From Hibiscus mutabilis (Eukaryota; Streptophyta; Magnoliopsida; Malvales; Malvaceae): a DNA stretch of 64,000 nucleotides. Of the stretch, positions 31,970 to 44,128 are shown one piece after another. Each line of letters begins with the position of its first letter. The first letter of the stretch is position 1. The stretch covers positions 18,721,608 through 18,785,607 of the forward strand of contig CM033726.1 in NCBI GenBank assembly GCA_019671005.1, in the 5' to 3' direction. Below the pieces are notes generated by a model that saw nothing but the letters and a program-made list of their open reading frames with translations, was not told the origin of the DNA and made no database searches. The position numbers and the translations under genes were made by a program.

Positions 31970-33500
31970 AAAATGAGATAATGTTAGATCTATCTGTAGC
32001 ATAGACAAATTTTCAAGACATCTTTGTAGTTCGAATCTCTTTTGAGTAATGCATGTAACAAATCTATTGCCTAAGCCCGAAGGCAAAAGAGAATCTTTTG
32101 TAAGGCTTTGCGTCTGTTTGTTTTCAATGAATGATGCATTTCTACAAATATTTTCCTCAAAATTTAATTTATTCAAGCATTTTTCATGAGTTTTTTTTGT
32201 ACATACATACATGTATATCTATTTTTTAGGAACAATGTCGATTCCAATCTGACAGTTGATTCTGAGCAACCATGTGTCTAGAGGAAATTGAAAAATATGA
32301 AGAAGAGAGGGATGGACCTATCTCCCAATCTATTTAGACCAACAGAAGGACAACTGAGTGTGCTAGAGAGTGATGGAAAGGTCCCAAACACATACCTTGA
32401 GTGAATATTTCCTCTCAAGCATTGTTGTCTAAGACTTTTGAATATCGTGTTTGCTCCAAACATCTATTGAACTAAAGACTACCCTTCCTCGGTGATGTCT
32501 GTGTATGCCATGATATTGGTTGTTTCTAAACTAAAGGATCACTGCCACACTGGGCAAGAGATAAGAAAAGCTTCTTCAAGTGGAAGATGAATAATTTTGA
32601 TCGTCCTGGAAGATTTATCCATCAATGAGCATGCAATAAAATAATCTACATCAGGTGCAAGAGGTATTTTGTACTCGAAGATCCTGTCAAGTCAAATTAA
32701 GAATCTTGATCTCGAAATCAAGAGAAAAAAAAAAGAAAAAAGGGAAATGGAAAGAATATCTAAGGTGAAATCACAAAAAGGACGCTAGTTAAAAAGGGAA
32801 GACAAAAAAGAAAAAAGAGAAAAAAAGAAAAAGAGAAACCCAGGTGAAAACCCGAAAGGACGTTTTGGGAAGAAATTTTTGAAAATATCTAGGGTGAAAA
32901 CTCAAAAGGGCGCTTTAGATAAAAAAATAGAAAAAAAGGAAAAAAGGAAAGAGAATTAGAAAAGTAAAAGCACCAAATCAAAGAGTGGAGCCTTCAAGGG
33001 AGAATTAAATGTAGAATCTTTCATTCAAATGAATTCCTACCTAAAAAAGATTTGAAAGATTGCTCATCCGAAAAACCAAAGCAGGCACCGATGTTCAGTC
33101 AGAGTACATGTTTGCTTAAGCTGTAAAATTCTGAAGTAGAAGAAAGAAAATGAACTCTAAGGTGAAAACCCAAAAATAGGAAATCTAGAGTGATCCAAAA
33201 AATGAAAAAGAAAAATATGCATCTAAGTAATTTTAGATCAAGCACCGCAGAAGTATCATTTCTTTCTTAATTGCGAGCCCTGGCTTACATTGTACGCCTC
33301 CAAAGGCCATCTTAATCAAACATGGATATCCGAGTTGAAGGAGTTTGTCTTAAGGCCATTTTCTGCCTTATGGGGTTATCCTTTATTCAAAAATGTTGAA
33401 ACTTCTAATGCTTGATCGAGATCAAAAAAGAGGGAAGAATAAATGAGGAAGTTCGTGAGTTAAAGAAAGACACCCAAACTAGATAGAAATTAGGCATATG
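31970..33500 (+). other. Post-gag region and A-rich linker of element A
   Basis: No pol domain is readable; a short trace (EEIEKYEEERDGPISQS, 32283-32335) resembles the acidic lead-in to RT. From 32707 the sequence is A-rich with four copies of a repeat reading GENPKGRFG-like peptides (32766, 32844, 32893, 33161). This is the same linker that follows the truncated RT in B. Confidence 0.5.
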
Positions 33501-33994
33501 AGAAATGTCCTTCTTGAAAGCCAAATAGCCTAGAAGTCACTTCACATCTTCAGACATTGGCAGAACATTCGAGGTCCTCTAGACACAAGCTACACTTGGG
33601 ATGACCCTTGGCTAGTAGGTTCAAAGATGCTCTTGCACATGATATATGAGGCCTCTATTTTTGAAAAAAAAAACTATATTTTTGAAAGAATAAATATTTT
33701 TTGCTCATTCATATAAGCATCTTGCATTGTTAAGAAACAAAAGATTTCTTGCATTACTCTTCATAGAGATTTAAAATACAAGGACCTAATGCAGATGTCT
33801 ACTCGGATCAAAAGTTTGAAGTCTTCTAAGGTATTCAATAAAAATGATATATGAACTTAAGAATAAGTGAGGCATCAAAACAGAGCTTAAGAAAATTTGA
33901 CCAATGATAAAGACTGCTTCCCTTGAGAAGAAAAAAAGAGATAGCGTCGAAAAAAGTCATTCAGCTCAAAAGTTTAAATTCAAAAAAGAAATAT
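33501..33994 (+). other. Unassigned 3' region of element A
   Basis: Non-coding by eye, A-rich; the start of the variable 3' untranslated region. Nothing specific recognised. Confidence 0.4.
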
Positions 33995-34137
33995 GAATTT
34001 CTTAATTCCATCCTTTCAAAAGGAAGTTTTTCTCAAGACATGAATTTCTTAATTCAATCCTTTCCAAATGATGTTTTCCTCAAAAATAAATTTCTTAATT
34101 TAATCTTTTCTCAAAAGATACTTTTAAATCAACTCTA
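33995..34137 (+). repeat. 46-47 bp tandem repeat, three partial units
   Basis: The anchor TTTCTTAATT starts at 33998, 34045 and 34091 (spacing 47 and 46). The third unit is cut by element H. This would be the repeat array in the 3' untranslated region of A, equivalent in place to the 69-bp array of B. Confidence 0.6.
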
Positions 34138-35064
34138 TGTTAAGATATTTGTTTTGATATAACTCAATAAAAATGTTTTTGGACTGAACAAATATTGCAA
34201 AATTAATTCTAGGTCCATTCAACTTGAAAAATACATTTGAAAGGTTTTTGAAAAGATTTTTGACTCGAACAAATTTTTTAAATCTCTTAAAAGTCAAAAA
34301 TTGACTGCTTGTACCAGTAAGGTTTTTCCTCATACTGATAAACAAAAGAATTTTAATTTCTAGAGAGCACTCTGTGTACCGATACCTAAAGTACCATACC
34401 GACACTAATTTATCGTGTATCGGTACGCTCTACATTTATGTACAACGACTCTTTCTTGTTTTTGTAGGTACCGATACCCACTTTCTAGTATCTATACCTA
34501 AGGTTGCAAAAATGTATTTATGGATGGAATTAAAGTTTTTAACGGCTAGTTTTTCATTCCACACTATAAATACAAGCCAAAGATAATTAAAGAAAAAATT
34601 GATGGACATCCAAGCTTAAAGATCAAGAGAGTAGAATTTTATTGTCTACTTCTTGTAATCTCTTGCATTTCTTTAGTCCAATCCTAGTGAGCCAAAAAGT
34701 GTAAACACCCACCTAGAGAGGTATTTTGTTTACAAATGTTAAGACGTCATTGTTGAGGGATAGGTTCTAGTTGATCCTTAGAAAAACTAGGGATAGGGTT
34801 CTATCTTAGCCCGTGAAAAGATATAGATATAAAGGTTAGCTCTTGAGCCTGTAAAAAGGAAGAATTCATTGTTAGTGAATTGGGAAATCCTTAGTGTGGA
34901 TGATAAGGTAGTGGATGTAGACCCTGGTTGAGAAGGTCGAACCACTCTAGAACCGATTGTGTTAAATTGTCATCTTTTATTTCAATTTTTGTTTTCCCAA
35001 ATTCAAAGAAACCTCTACACCCTTCATCGGAGCTAATTTTGGTTGAAGTGCATCGAGCCTTTCA
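34138..35064 (+). repeat. 5' LTR of element H
   Basis: TGTTAAGATATTTG ... GAGCCTTTCA. It contains a TATA box (TATAAATA, 34565-34572) and a cluster of GTACCGATAC-like motifs at 34300-34495. Matched by the 3' LTR over its whole length. Confidence 0.9.
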
Positions 35065-35790
35065 ATTGGTATAAGAGTTGAACTCAAATCAATGGTCTAA
35101 CAATCATTGAGAAGATCTTACTCGATCCATTTCTACATTCAAATGACCTTGAAGAGCTAATTTGTTCGACATCAAGCTCAAGGATTCAAAGATGAACCAT
35201 CAATCATCCTCTCAACTGCAATGGTGGAATGCTCACACATTAAAGATGGGTAACCTATAAGCTTAATCTTTTAGATTATTTCTTTGGTTGCTTATTTTTA
35301 ATGATAAAATGAACATGTATATTTAATTGTTAAATTTTTATTAATGTATGACATTGAAAGAGTTTTTATGCATGAGTGTGTTTAACACACTCATTCTTAT
35401 TTTTGCATAAACTCTAAAAAGACTTGGATAAATTGAATTTCAAAGATTTTTAAAACTTGATCATTTTTACTGAAATTCAATGATTTTCTTAAGTGCCAAA
35501 ATATTTTGAGCTAAAACTTTAAGTGGAATGCATTTATTAAGGGGGAGCTTTTGCTTTCAAAAGAATTTACTTACTCTCCATTGTTATTTTGAACCATAAA
35601 TGATTTTGAATTATTTTTTATATAACAAAAAGGGGGAGAGATAAGTTTGAAAAATCTAATTTCAAAAAGAATAATGGGAGCTCTAAATATTTTTCTAAAA
35701 TATTCTTTTTTTCTAAAATTATTTTTCTAAGGGGGAGCATTTTCAAAAACAAATTTTTAAGTAGTTTCATTATATCAAAAAGGGGGAAAT
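35065..35790 (+). other. Interior of element H
   Basis: Primer site at 35067-35080, then about 120 bases that may be a gag start remnant, then T- and A-rich sequence with AAGGGGGAGC (35539, 35728) and AAAGGGGGAGAG (35628). No domain seen; too short to code for pol. Confidence 0.6.
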
Positions 35791-36719
35791 TGTTGATATA
35801 TTTGTTTTGATATAACTCAATGAAAAATGTTTTTGGACTTGAACAAATATTGAAAAAAGAATTCAAGGTACATTCAACTTGAAAAATACATTTGAAAGGT
35901 TTTTGAAAAGATTTTTGACTTGAACAATTTTTTTAAATCTCTTAAAATTCAAAAATTGACTACTCGTACCGGTACAGTCTTTCCTCATACCGATACGCAA
36001 AAGCATTTTGATTTCCATAGAGCACTTCGCGTACCAATAAGGAAGCCTCCGTACCAATACATGAAGTATCGTACCGATACAGATGTATCATGTACCGTTG
36101 TGCTCTATATTTATGTACAACGACTCTTTCTTGTTTTGGTAGGTACCAATACCCAAGGTTGTAGAAATGCATTTGTGGCTAGAATTAAAGTCTCCAATGG
36201 CTTGTTTTTCATTCCACACTATAAATACAAGCCAAAGACACTTTAAGAAAAAAATGGATGGACATCCAAGCTTAAAGATCAAGAGAGTAGAATTTTATTG
36301 TCTATTTCTTATAGTCACGTGTATTTTTTTAGTCCAATCCAAGTGAGCCAAAAAGTGTAAACACCCACCTAGAGAGGTATTTTGTTTATAAATGTCAAGA
36401 CTCATTGTTGAGTGATAGGTTTTAGTTGATCCTTAGAAAAACTAGGGAAAAGGTTCTATCTTAGCCCGTGAAAAGATAAAGATGTAAAGGTTAGCCCTTG
36501 AGCCTGTAAAAAGGAATAATTCACTATTAGTGAATTTGGAAATCCTTACTGTGGATGCTAAGGTAGTGGATGTAGACCTTGGTTGAGAAGGTCGAACCAC
36601 TCTAAAATCGATCGTGTCAAATTGTTATCTTTTATTTTGGTTTTTGTTTTCCCAAATTCAAAGAAACCTTTACACCCTTTATCGGAGCTAACTTCAGTTG
36701 AAGTGAATCGAGCCTTTCA
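35791..36719 (+). repeat. 3' LTR of element H
   Basis: Starts TGTTGATATATTTG and ends GAGCCTTTCA. TATA box at 36220-36227. The frames at 35920-36246 and the minus frames here are incidental to the motif cluster at 35965-36110. Confidence 0.9.
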
Positions 36720-36724
36720 CTCTA

Positions 36725-37433
36725 TCTTTTCCTAAAGATATTCGATATTTTCTTAAAGGACAAATGATTAATAGGTTAGACATCATGAAGCAGGAAGGAC
36801 CAAATCATCATCAACAAATTCCACCATCCATGACATGAAGGAGAGGAGAAAATATAAAAATATTGTCTAGCGTCTTCAACCAAGAAGGAACAAACAATCA
36901 TTAAAAAGATCCAACATCCTTGACAGGAAGGAGTGGATCAATCAAATCATAACATTCATTTCAAACCTTTTAGTTTTACAATTTTAAATAAAACAAGTTA
37001 AAATTCAGTCTGACACAACATTCCTTTACTCTTGCAGATCCTATCTTCCCTGAAGGAAGGAGATTTAGAATAGTCGCCCAGATTCTATCTCCCTAAAGAA
37101 GTAGTGGAGCTGACTAACTAATGAATTCTATTTCCCTAAAGAAATAAGGGAGTGAATCAGCTAAATTCTAAAGAGAAGAGCTGTGTCAGATGGCCTTCAA
37201 CAGCTTTGGCATGCCTTATCTACCCATAAGAAGGGCAAAATAGATTAGTCAACCGAAGTCTATCTCTCTAAAGGAAACAAAGTAGCGGACCGATCAATAA
37301 GTTCTACATCCTTGAAAAAAGGTAAGAAAACCAAATGAAGAAAGAAGAACGGCATCAAGAAGGAAGAAGTAAATTCAGAACATACGAAATTATTCTATTT
37401 TTTTTTCTTTGCTCCATTACCGTTGCACAACAA
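36725..37433 (+). repeat. Degenerate repeats in the 3' untranslated region of element A
   Basis: Loose repetition of phrases such as TCTATCTCCCTAAAGAA (37087), TCTATTTCCCTAAAGAA (37127), TCTATCTCTCTAAAGGAA (37260) and CATGAAGGAGAGG / CAGGAAGGAGTGG near 36834 and 36925. Spacing is irregular (40 to 130 bases). It fits the hypervariable 3' region of this lineage. Confidence 0.5.
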
Positions 37434-37451
37434 TAAGCAAAGAGGCGTAGT
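37434..37451 (+). promoter_or_regulatory. Polypurine tract of element A
   Basis: AAGCAAAGAGGCGTAGT directly precedes the TGTAATAGCC of the 3' LTR and is nearly the tract of B. Confidence 0.75.
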
Positions 37452-38769
37452 TGTAATAGCCTATTTTTTTACTGAGCCCTTAAGCCCAATATCAAATTAA
37501 AAAAAACCATTTTCAATACCAAAACCCATTACAATAACCCATTATAACCAATGACCCAAATAGACCTAAACCCTAGCCCCATCCTAACCCATATTTCCCA
37601 GTTGTTGCTGCTGCCTCCAGTTCGAGCTGCCGCCGTCTACAAACAACCAAACAAAACCTTAAATCAAAAAATCCCCCTAAACTCCCCATAACCTTTATCC
37701 CCTGCCACCCACCACCCATCTGAGACTATCTTTATCCCTGCTGCATCGTCCACATCCATTATAACCCCTCCTCCTTGTCACTCTTCGGCGTGGCCAGAAA
37801 AGAGCAACCCCTTCTCCTCTATAAAATATGACCTGTAACAACACCAAAGGGGGATTTGAAGTCGAAGAGAAAAAGATTTTCGAGAGAGAAAAAAAAGAAA
37901 ATTTTTTTTAGAAAAAACGAAAAAAAATGGAGAAAGGGTAAGAAAAACCCTTCGGTTTTCTTTAGATCAACTTATATAGGTTGTTGTTTAGGAGAAACTG
38001 TGGGTAGATTGAGATTTAGCAATGTAAACTAAGCCGACTGGTGTCCTTCGTTCGTCCTCCAGCCACCGTAGGCGACCGTTACTGTCGTCGATGAGTGGTG
38101 GCTGACGAAGGAAGATCTACCGACTAGGGTTAGGGAAGAGAGAATTGGGAGAATATTAATAATTTTTTTGTGTTATAAGCTGAAACTGATATTTTTTTTG
38201 GGGAAAAAAGGTTTATTTAAACACTTTCCAAACGACGCCATTTTGGCCTCTGTAACCCGCGCTTTGACCCGACCCGAGAAGGTTTTTCGCGTTTTAATTA
38301 AATGGAAATATTACTTTTTCAGTCCCTTGGCTAATTTTATATGTTTAATTTCATCTTATTTTCGTTGATTTATTTTTTCCTCCCTTATTTTTTTATTTTC
38401 CATACGATATCATCCCTTTTGTTTTATTTTGTTACCATATTTTATTTCCATATATTATGTTTTCTTATGCCACTGCGTTATATATTTAGTATGTACATAC
38501 ATATATATTAATATTCTATTTTTATCTCATAAGTTTCCGTGTATTTTACCTTTTTATTTAAAGTTTTAATTAATTGCTTGTTATATCTTTGTTTATATAG
38601 ATGGATATTTTTAAAATGCCATATCTAATTTTATGTGTGCATATATATAATTTTGTACATATATACACATTTTACCTTATTTAGAAATTATGATATAAAT
38701 GATATATATTATTCGTATATATTATGTATTCATATGCAATTTTTACAATCGAATTTTTTATAAAGATAA
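37452..38769 (+). repeat. 3' LTR of element A, left part
   Basis: Matches 2500-3261 and then 19376-19690 and 20290-20420. TATA box at 37820-37828. It shows the unoccupied target site of B around 38258-38265. Cut at 38769 by element C. Confidence 0.9.
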
Positions 38770-38990
38770 TGTTATGAATATTTATTTATGGTGAATATCC
38801 TTGTATTAAAGGAGACTTTAATGCACTTTATTATTAGGGTTTAATACCCATTGTAATTAGGGTTTCCTTTATTTACCTATAAATATAGAGATTAGAGAAA
38901 GCATTGTACACAACTCAACATTGAGAATGAATAAAAATCTCTTTATTTCTCTTATCTCTTTGTTCTTGTTATTGTTCTTCGTTGTTTTAT
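38770..38990 (+). repeat. 5' LTR of element C
   Basis: About 221-229 bp, aligned with 43239-43467 with roughly ten differences. The last bases do not match (ttattatatta against ttattcacaaca), so the right border is approximate. TATAAATATA box at 38879. Confidence 0.85.
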
Positions 38991-39560
38991 TATATTAATT
39001 TAATGCCTAAAGCATGTTCTTAATTTTAACATCTGGTTTAACATATATGTTCTTTGTTTTGTTGGTCTAATCCAAGTATATTGGCTGGATATCCCGTTCT
39101 GTGAGGCTACTGGTCTCAAAGGAGGTTTCTAAAAGACCTTGTGAACTGGTTTAACAATGCCACGTACGAGGATTAAATCTTATTTTCTCAAAAGCAATAA
39201 TTCTTATACGTCGAAAAACTCAACGATAGACTTCTCCTAGGTTCAAGTTACGAAAACTCGTCTTGATCCAAAAATTTATGGGAGGCATTCCCTTAAGTGA
39301 ATGCAAGCATGATGTTTATTCCATCCGATTATTGGATAAGTTTCATTCCCTGAAGTGAATGCAAACATGATAATTCACTGTATGGTTAGTTCTGTGAATG
39401 TTTCAAATTAAATTGAAATTTTGTGGTCAGAGTATCACTTATGACGATATGCTTCACTTTTCACGCAAACAATGTCGTTCTACAAACACAATATCATGAA
39501 AAAAGGTTTTTGGAAAGCCCACTAGATCCACTCCATTCCCTGAAGTGAATGTGATATTAT
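38991..39560 (+). other. Leader and 5' gag region of element C
   Basis: No intact reading. A phrase 'cattccctgaagtgaatg' occurs near 39346 and 39533, with a variant near 39289; these are degenerate repeats in what should be the gag region. No primer site recognised next to the LTR. Confidence 0.4.
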
Positions 39561-39985
39561 ATAACGAAAGAATAAAGGCCACATTATTAATCATGAGTAC
39601 GGTCGATGCCATTGCATATACATGATAATCATTTTAAGAATGTTTATACCCACAAGAAGTAGGGTTATAAGGATGCCAAGAGTGATAAAGATCATTCTAA
39701 GAAAGTGAAATCTTTTTATTACCAATGCGACGCTATAAACCATTGGGCTCATACTCGTCGTACGTTGAAACATCAACAATCACTGAATGATAAAGAAAAG
39801 AAAATAGAAACAAATTTTGTTTATGAAAATGATGAAGATGATATTGATCCAACTCATTTGGATTTTGTAGATCTTTTTATAACCCTTGAAGGGAATAAAT
39901 CATCTTCTAATTATTCTCATAATCTTAAAGGTAATTATTTTTTTCTTAATTTACTTTGCTTTATGTTTATTTATTGTACACATTA
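39561..39985 (+). pseudogene. gag remnant of element C with zinc knuckle
   Basis: Frame 39705-39983 begins KSFYYQCDAINHWAHTRRT, a damaged CCHC knuckle (the second Cys replaced), then HQQSLNDKEKKIETNFV and DDIDPTHLDFVDLF. This last part is the conserved stretch after the knuckle in a common plant copia family. The knuckle binds element RNA. N-terminal gag is unreadable. Confidence 0.75.
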
Positions 39986-42900
39986 ATTATGTACGCTTCA
40001 TTTATATATATATTATGACATTTATTTTGTTTCATATGATTATTTATCAAATACAATCTATGGTGACGAATTATGCTTAGCATAAGCATAAGATATATTT
40101 TCCCATTTAAATGAAGGGAAAAATGTGAGTACTATATCTCGAAGTACTGAAAATATTGATGCTCCAGAAGAGAAATAAGTGTTTAAGAGAAAGCACATTA
40201 TGAAAAGTGCAGAATTGTAAATATTGTAATAATTACAGCTAATGGTAATAATATCGTCACCACTAGAAGTTGAAATTCTTCATAAAGCAATGTAAGTTCG
40301 CAAAATAATCCTTCGGGAATTATAGATAACATATTTTATCATTTGACATATAAAACAAGCCAGTGTGAATATAAGTTCTGGTAGCTAAAAAGTCAGTTGA
40401 AAGCTCTAGAAGAGCTATATATTGCTACAAAAAGAATAATCTTCATTGAAAGCTCCGAAAGAGCTAAATATATTCTTATTCAAAGGAATAATTTTTTTGT
40501 GGACAATGTATTATCAAGTTTCAAAGAAACTTCCATTTCAAAATTTGTATCATGCATGTACAAGTTAGATTGAATCACATGTTATAGTAAACCAGAAATT
40601 TACAAATTCAAAGATATATAAACACATATATAGTTGGCATGATTGGTTTGACCATCCTGATCAATAATAATACGAAAATTATTGAGATTTATATGCACAT
40701 TTATTAAAAGAACTTGAAGTTCTTGTGGTGTTTGTTCTCAAAGGAATTGATAAAATTCCGCTTACTATAAGAACACGAAGTTCTTGTGTTGCTTGTTCTC
40801 AAAAGAACTGATTAAGATCCCACTTACTAAAAGAACTTAAAGTTCTTGTACTAAACTTAAGACTGCATGTCTTGTATATCTAAATGAAAAATGGGCCCAT
40901 TTATCTACAAATGTGGAAAGTTTTATATGATTTTAATAGATGCATCTATATTGTTTTATCAACCTGCAACAAGAAGTTTTTGAGATTGATTAGAAAAAGA
41001 TTCAGATTATGCAATTAAGACTATTCGTCTTGATAAAGTTGTGGGTTTATATTTTAGGCTACATCAGTTGAAATAACTATTACAAAGCCTATTGATTATG
41101 AACAAAACAGTTTAGCAAAATTTTGATTGTATGCCTCCTCTTTAATAGCTAAACTATGAGAACAAAACATTTATTATCTACATGGTATTTCACATATAGC
41201 AGCACTTATACACATCAAGCCAACGAGTTATAATAAACTCCCCGTTATGATTGTTTTTTGGTCAAAAACCATACATTTCCCATTTTAAAATTTTTGAATA
41301 TGCGATATATAGTTGAATTGCTCCACCACAACGCACAAAATGGGTAAATAAAAAGGGTTGAGAATATATATTAAGTATGAGTCTCCTTTTATGTTTAAAT
41401 TCTTAAACATTAATTGGAGAATCATTTATAACATGTTTTTTTCTCAACATCAGGGGGAGATAATAATCAGCTGGATAAAGGAAAAATGAATTATCATTAC
41501 TAGATCCTCGTATATGAATCAAAAGTTCATAAGATAACTGACCTAATGAGAGTAATTAAGTCTCATATACCAGCTGAAATGCTCTAATTTGAATTACATG
41601 TTAGAGCGAATAGATGTAAATCATGTATGAAACATGATAGTTAAAATTGGTTCCAATGATCAAAATTCTCGTAAATAGAAAATAGAATAAGATGGTCATA
41701 TATTGGCGTGGGTGCTTCTTGAAAAGAACCAAGACATAACTATTAATAAAACTCTAGAAGAGTTTCAGGTACCTGAAACAAAAATTGAAAAGAGATCTCG
41801 ACAAGTTATGCCAATACGAGAAACAAATGGAACCGAAATATAAAAGTTGTTGACAACGATTTTCCAAACAATATTTCTATAGAAGTAAAGAAACAAAATG
41901 AGGATCATGTATAGAAGTCTATCAGAAGTATAGATATTAAATTGGCCAATGTAGAAAGATGCTTTGAACTTCCAAAAGAGAAGTTCTTGGACCAGCAGTC
42001 CAAACACCTAAAGGTGTAATGCAAGTGAGGCACAAATAAGTAGTCATAAATATGACTTGAATTACGAAAAACTTATAATTACTTCATGGTGAATGCAATT
42101 ATTTTGGCAGTTATGAAATACTTTTATATGCGTTTAATTATTTTATGGATCCTTATATAAAGAAAGTTATCCTTGAAGGATTTAAAATGCCAAAAGCATT
42201 TGAAAATTTCTAAGGAAATTTATTCAAATATGTCACCTTAAATATTTATATTTTGGCGCATTTGGTATAATCGCCTTAGTGAGTACTTATTGAGGAAATA
42301 ATATAAAATGATCATATTTCCTTATGCATTTTATAAAGAAGTTTGGATCAAGATTCATTATGATAATTTGAATATCATTATAACTCCTGTAGAGCTTCAA
42401 ATTAGAAACTCGTGAAGAGTTTTCAAAGCATTTAATGAAAGTATTTGAGAGAAAAAAATTGATATAGGGTTTTGTCTTGAACTAAAGATCGAGCACTTAA
42501 ATATACATTTTTGTCTATGAATGGACATAAGCTGAAAGAATCTTAAAGAGAATTTAATATGTATAAAATATATCTATTTAGTACCCTAATGATTTTTTTT
42601 TGGATATGAATAAATTTATCTTCGAAAGAAAGATAAATGAATCCTTGACTTGAAGCACCATATATTAGTTGGTCTAGAAATACTATCTAAATGCTACAAA
42701 GATCATTACCTTTAGATCTTAAAACATTAATCTATGTCTCCTCAAATCATGTAGAAATAATTTTTATACATGAGGCAAGCCAAAAATGTGTTTGGCTAAG
42801 ACTATTGATCCAGCATATTCAGAAAATATGTGTTTTACTTTCACAAGATAAGGTACAAGTATCTTATGTGGAGATAATGCAAAATTTATATCTCAATCGA

Positions 42901-43230
42901 AATGATGATATATCAGAGATGGTAAAATGAAACATATTACTCCAAAGTTTCATCCCTCACGATCTTCAGAAAAATAGTATTCAAGATTGAAGTATGAAGA
43001 TCCAAAGATCTGTTGTGATGTTTTCACGAGGGGGAGTAAATACGCGTTGCACTCTTTTTTCCTTAACCAAGGTTTTGTCCCAATGGGTTTTCCTAGTAAG
43101 GTTTTTAATGAGACATGTTATGCGTATCAAAGATGTGTGTACTCTTTTTCCTTCACTAAAGAAAATTTTGCCCACTGGCTTTTTATCTTAGTAAGGTTTT
43201 AACGAGGCACATTATCTTCAAGGATATTCA
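39986..43230 (+). pseudogene. pol remnant of element C
   Basis: Traces in order: a DWFDHPDQ pre-integrase-like stretch (about 40643), VLIDASI-like text (about 40930) and DYAIKTIRLDKV (about 41008) of the integrase core, an EEFQVPETKIEKRSRQ stretch (41758-41800), RT-region fragments to about 42600, and at 42691-42928 an RNase H region with LPLDLKTLIYV..VEIIFIHEASQKC. The end (42994-43191) carries the GGVNTRCTLF tail common to this family. Stops about every 60 codons or less. The family uses these to copy and insert its cDNA; this copy cannot. Confidence 0.75.
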
Positions 43231-43238
43231 AGGGGGAG

Positions 43239-43467
43239 TGTTATGAATATTTATTTATGGTGAATATCTAGGTATTAAAGGAGACTTTAATGCACTTTAT
43301 TATTAGGGTTTAATACCCATTGTAATTAGGGTTTCCTTTCTTTACCTATAAATATAGAGATTAGAGAAAGCATTGTACACAACTCAATATTGAGAATGAA
43401 TAAAAATCTCTCTCTTTCTCTCATCTCTTTGTTCTTGTTATTGTTCTTCGTTATTTTATTCACAACA
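43239..43467 (+). repeat. 3' LTR of element C
   Basis: 229 bp, TGTTATGAAT ... CACAACA, preceded by AAGGGGGAG and followed by the GATAA duplication. TATAAATATA box at 43347. Confidence 0.92.
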
Positions 43468-43472
43468 GATAA

Positions 43473-44128
43473 GACAATATTCTCCTTTTTAGAATTTTCA
43501 AGAAAATTGTGTCTCAAGCTTAAAGAGGTGTGGTTTTCTCATTAATCCTAAATAAAAGAATATCCTTTTAACCACAACATTTTATTTGGAATTTTCGATA
43601 AAATTACGTCTCAAGTTTAAAGAGGCGTGGTTGTTTTCTTTTTCAATAGTCCTAAATAAAAATATATTTTAATCAAAATCACAATATTTGAAATAGTATT
43701 CTTTTATTCAGGAATCTCCTGAAAATTATGTCTCGAGCTTAAAGAGATGTAAATTTCTCATTAATCCTAAATAAAAGTGTATTATTTTAAATATATTTTG
43801 AACAATAAAATTCATGCATTAGGGATCATAATATTCAAATTAAATTGGAATCCCTAATTCTCAAAGTTAAGACACTACATAATCAGTTAGGTACCAATTT
43901 TGGGCGTTGTAGGGGTGCTCATCTTTCCTCACGCGTAACCATCTTCCGAACCTGTTTTCTAGTTTTGAAGACCAAAAAATCGTTATTTAATAAAATGACA
44001 AAAATAAGTTTTATTAAAATAACCTATTTTTAGGTGATCCAATCTCACATAACATAAAAGGTTGGCGACAACTCCTTTAAAATTATTTTTTGTAAAAAAT
44101 GTGTCAAGCTCGAGGGTCCGTTAATACA
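43473..44128 (+). repeat. 3' LTR of element A, right part
   Basis: Resumes at GACAATATTCTCC and ends GGTCCGTTAATACA, matching 20418-21071. Contains the shared 'gtaccaattttgggcgttg' block (43892). Confidence 0.9.

Larger units (their letters stand above)
34138..36719 (+). mobile_element. Element H: short non-autonomous copia (SIRE-like) element
   Basis: Two LTRs of 927 and 929 bp (34138-35064; 35791-36719) flank only 726 bp of interior. The target duplication is CTCTA (34133-34137; 36720-36724), exact. The primer site TTGGTATAAGAGTT at 35067 is near the tRNA-Met match. The polypurine tract is AAAAAGGGGGAAAT (35777-35790). Several AAGGGGGAG runs in the interior are typical of SIRE/Maximus copia elements. 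No gag or pol domain is readable, so it depends on a relative for movement. Confidence 0.88.
38770..43467 (+). mobile_element. Element C: Ty1/copia element, heavily decayed
   Basis: The 3' LTR is 43239-43467 and the 5' LTR starts at 38770 with the same TGTTATGAAT. The target duplication GATAA is at 38765-38769 and 43468-43472, and the 5' LTR of A at 20405-20420 shows the empty site. The order of the pol traces (gag zinc knuckle, integrase, RT, RNase H) is that of copia. The interior is about 4.2 kb with stops in every frame. A polypurine run AAGGGGGAG precedes the 3' LTR. No standard tRNA-Met primer site is visible after the 5' LTR. Confidence 0.92.
2500..44128 (+). mobile_element. Element A: Ogre/Tat-type Ty3/gypsy element with four LTR elements nested inside
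   Basis: The 5' LTR (2500-3261 plus 19376-21071) and the 3' LTR (37452-38769 plus 43473-44128) align through a shared leader, a TATAAAATA box, a long AT-rich zone and a common end. The flanks are TATAC (2495-2499) and TATCC (44129-44133), a 5-bp target duplication with one mismatch. A tRNA-Arg-type primer site follows the 5' LTR and a polypurine tract precedes the 3' LTR. After removing B, D, H, C and the SINE-like insert, about 9.4 kb remain: LTRs of roughly 2.3 and 2.0 kb and 5.1 kb of interior. The interior has a broken gag but no recognisable protease, RT, RNase H or integrase, so this is a non-autonomous or decayed copy. It is older than everything nested in it. Confidence 0.88.
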
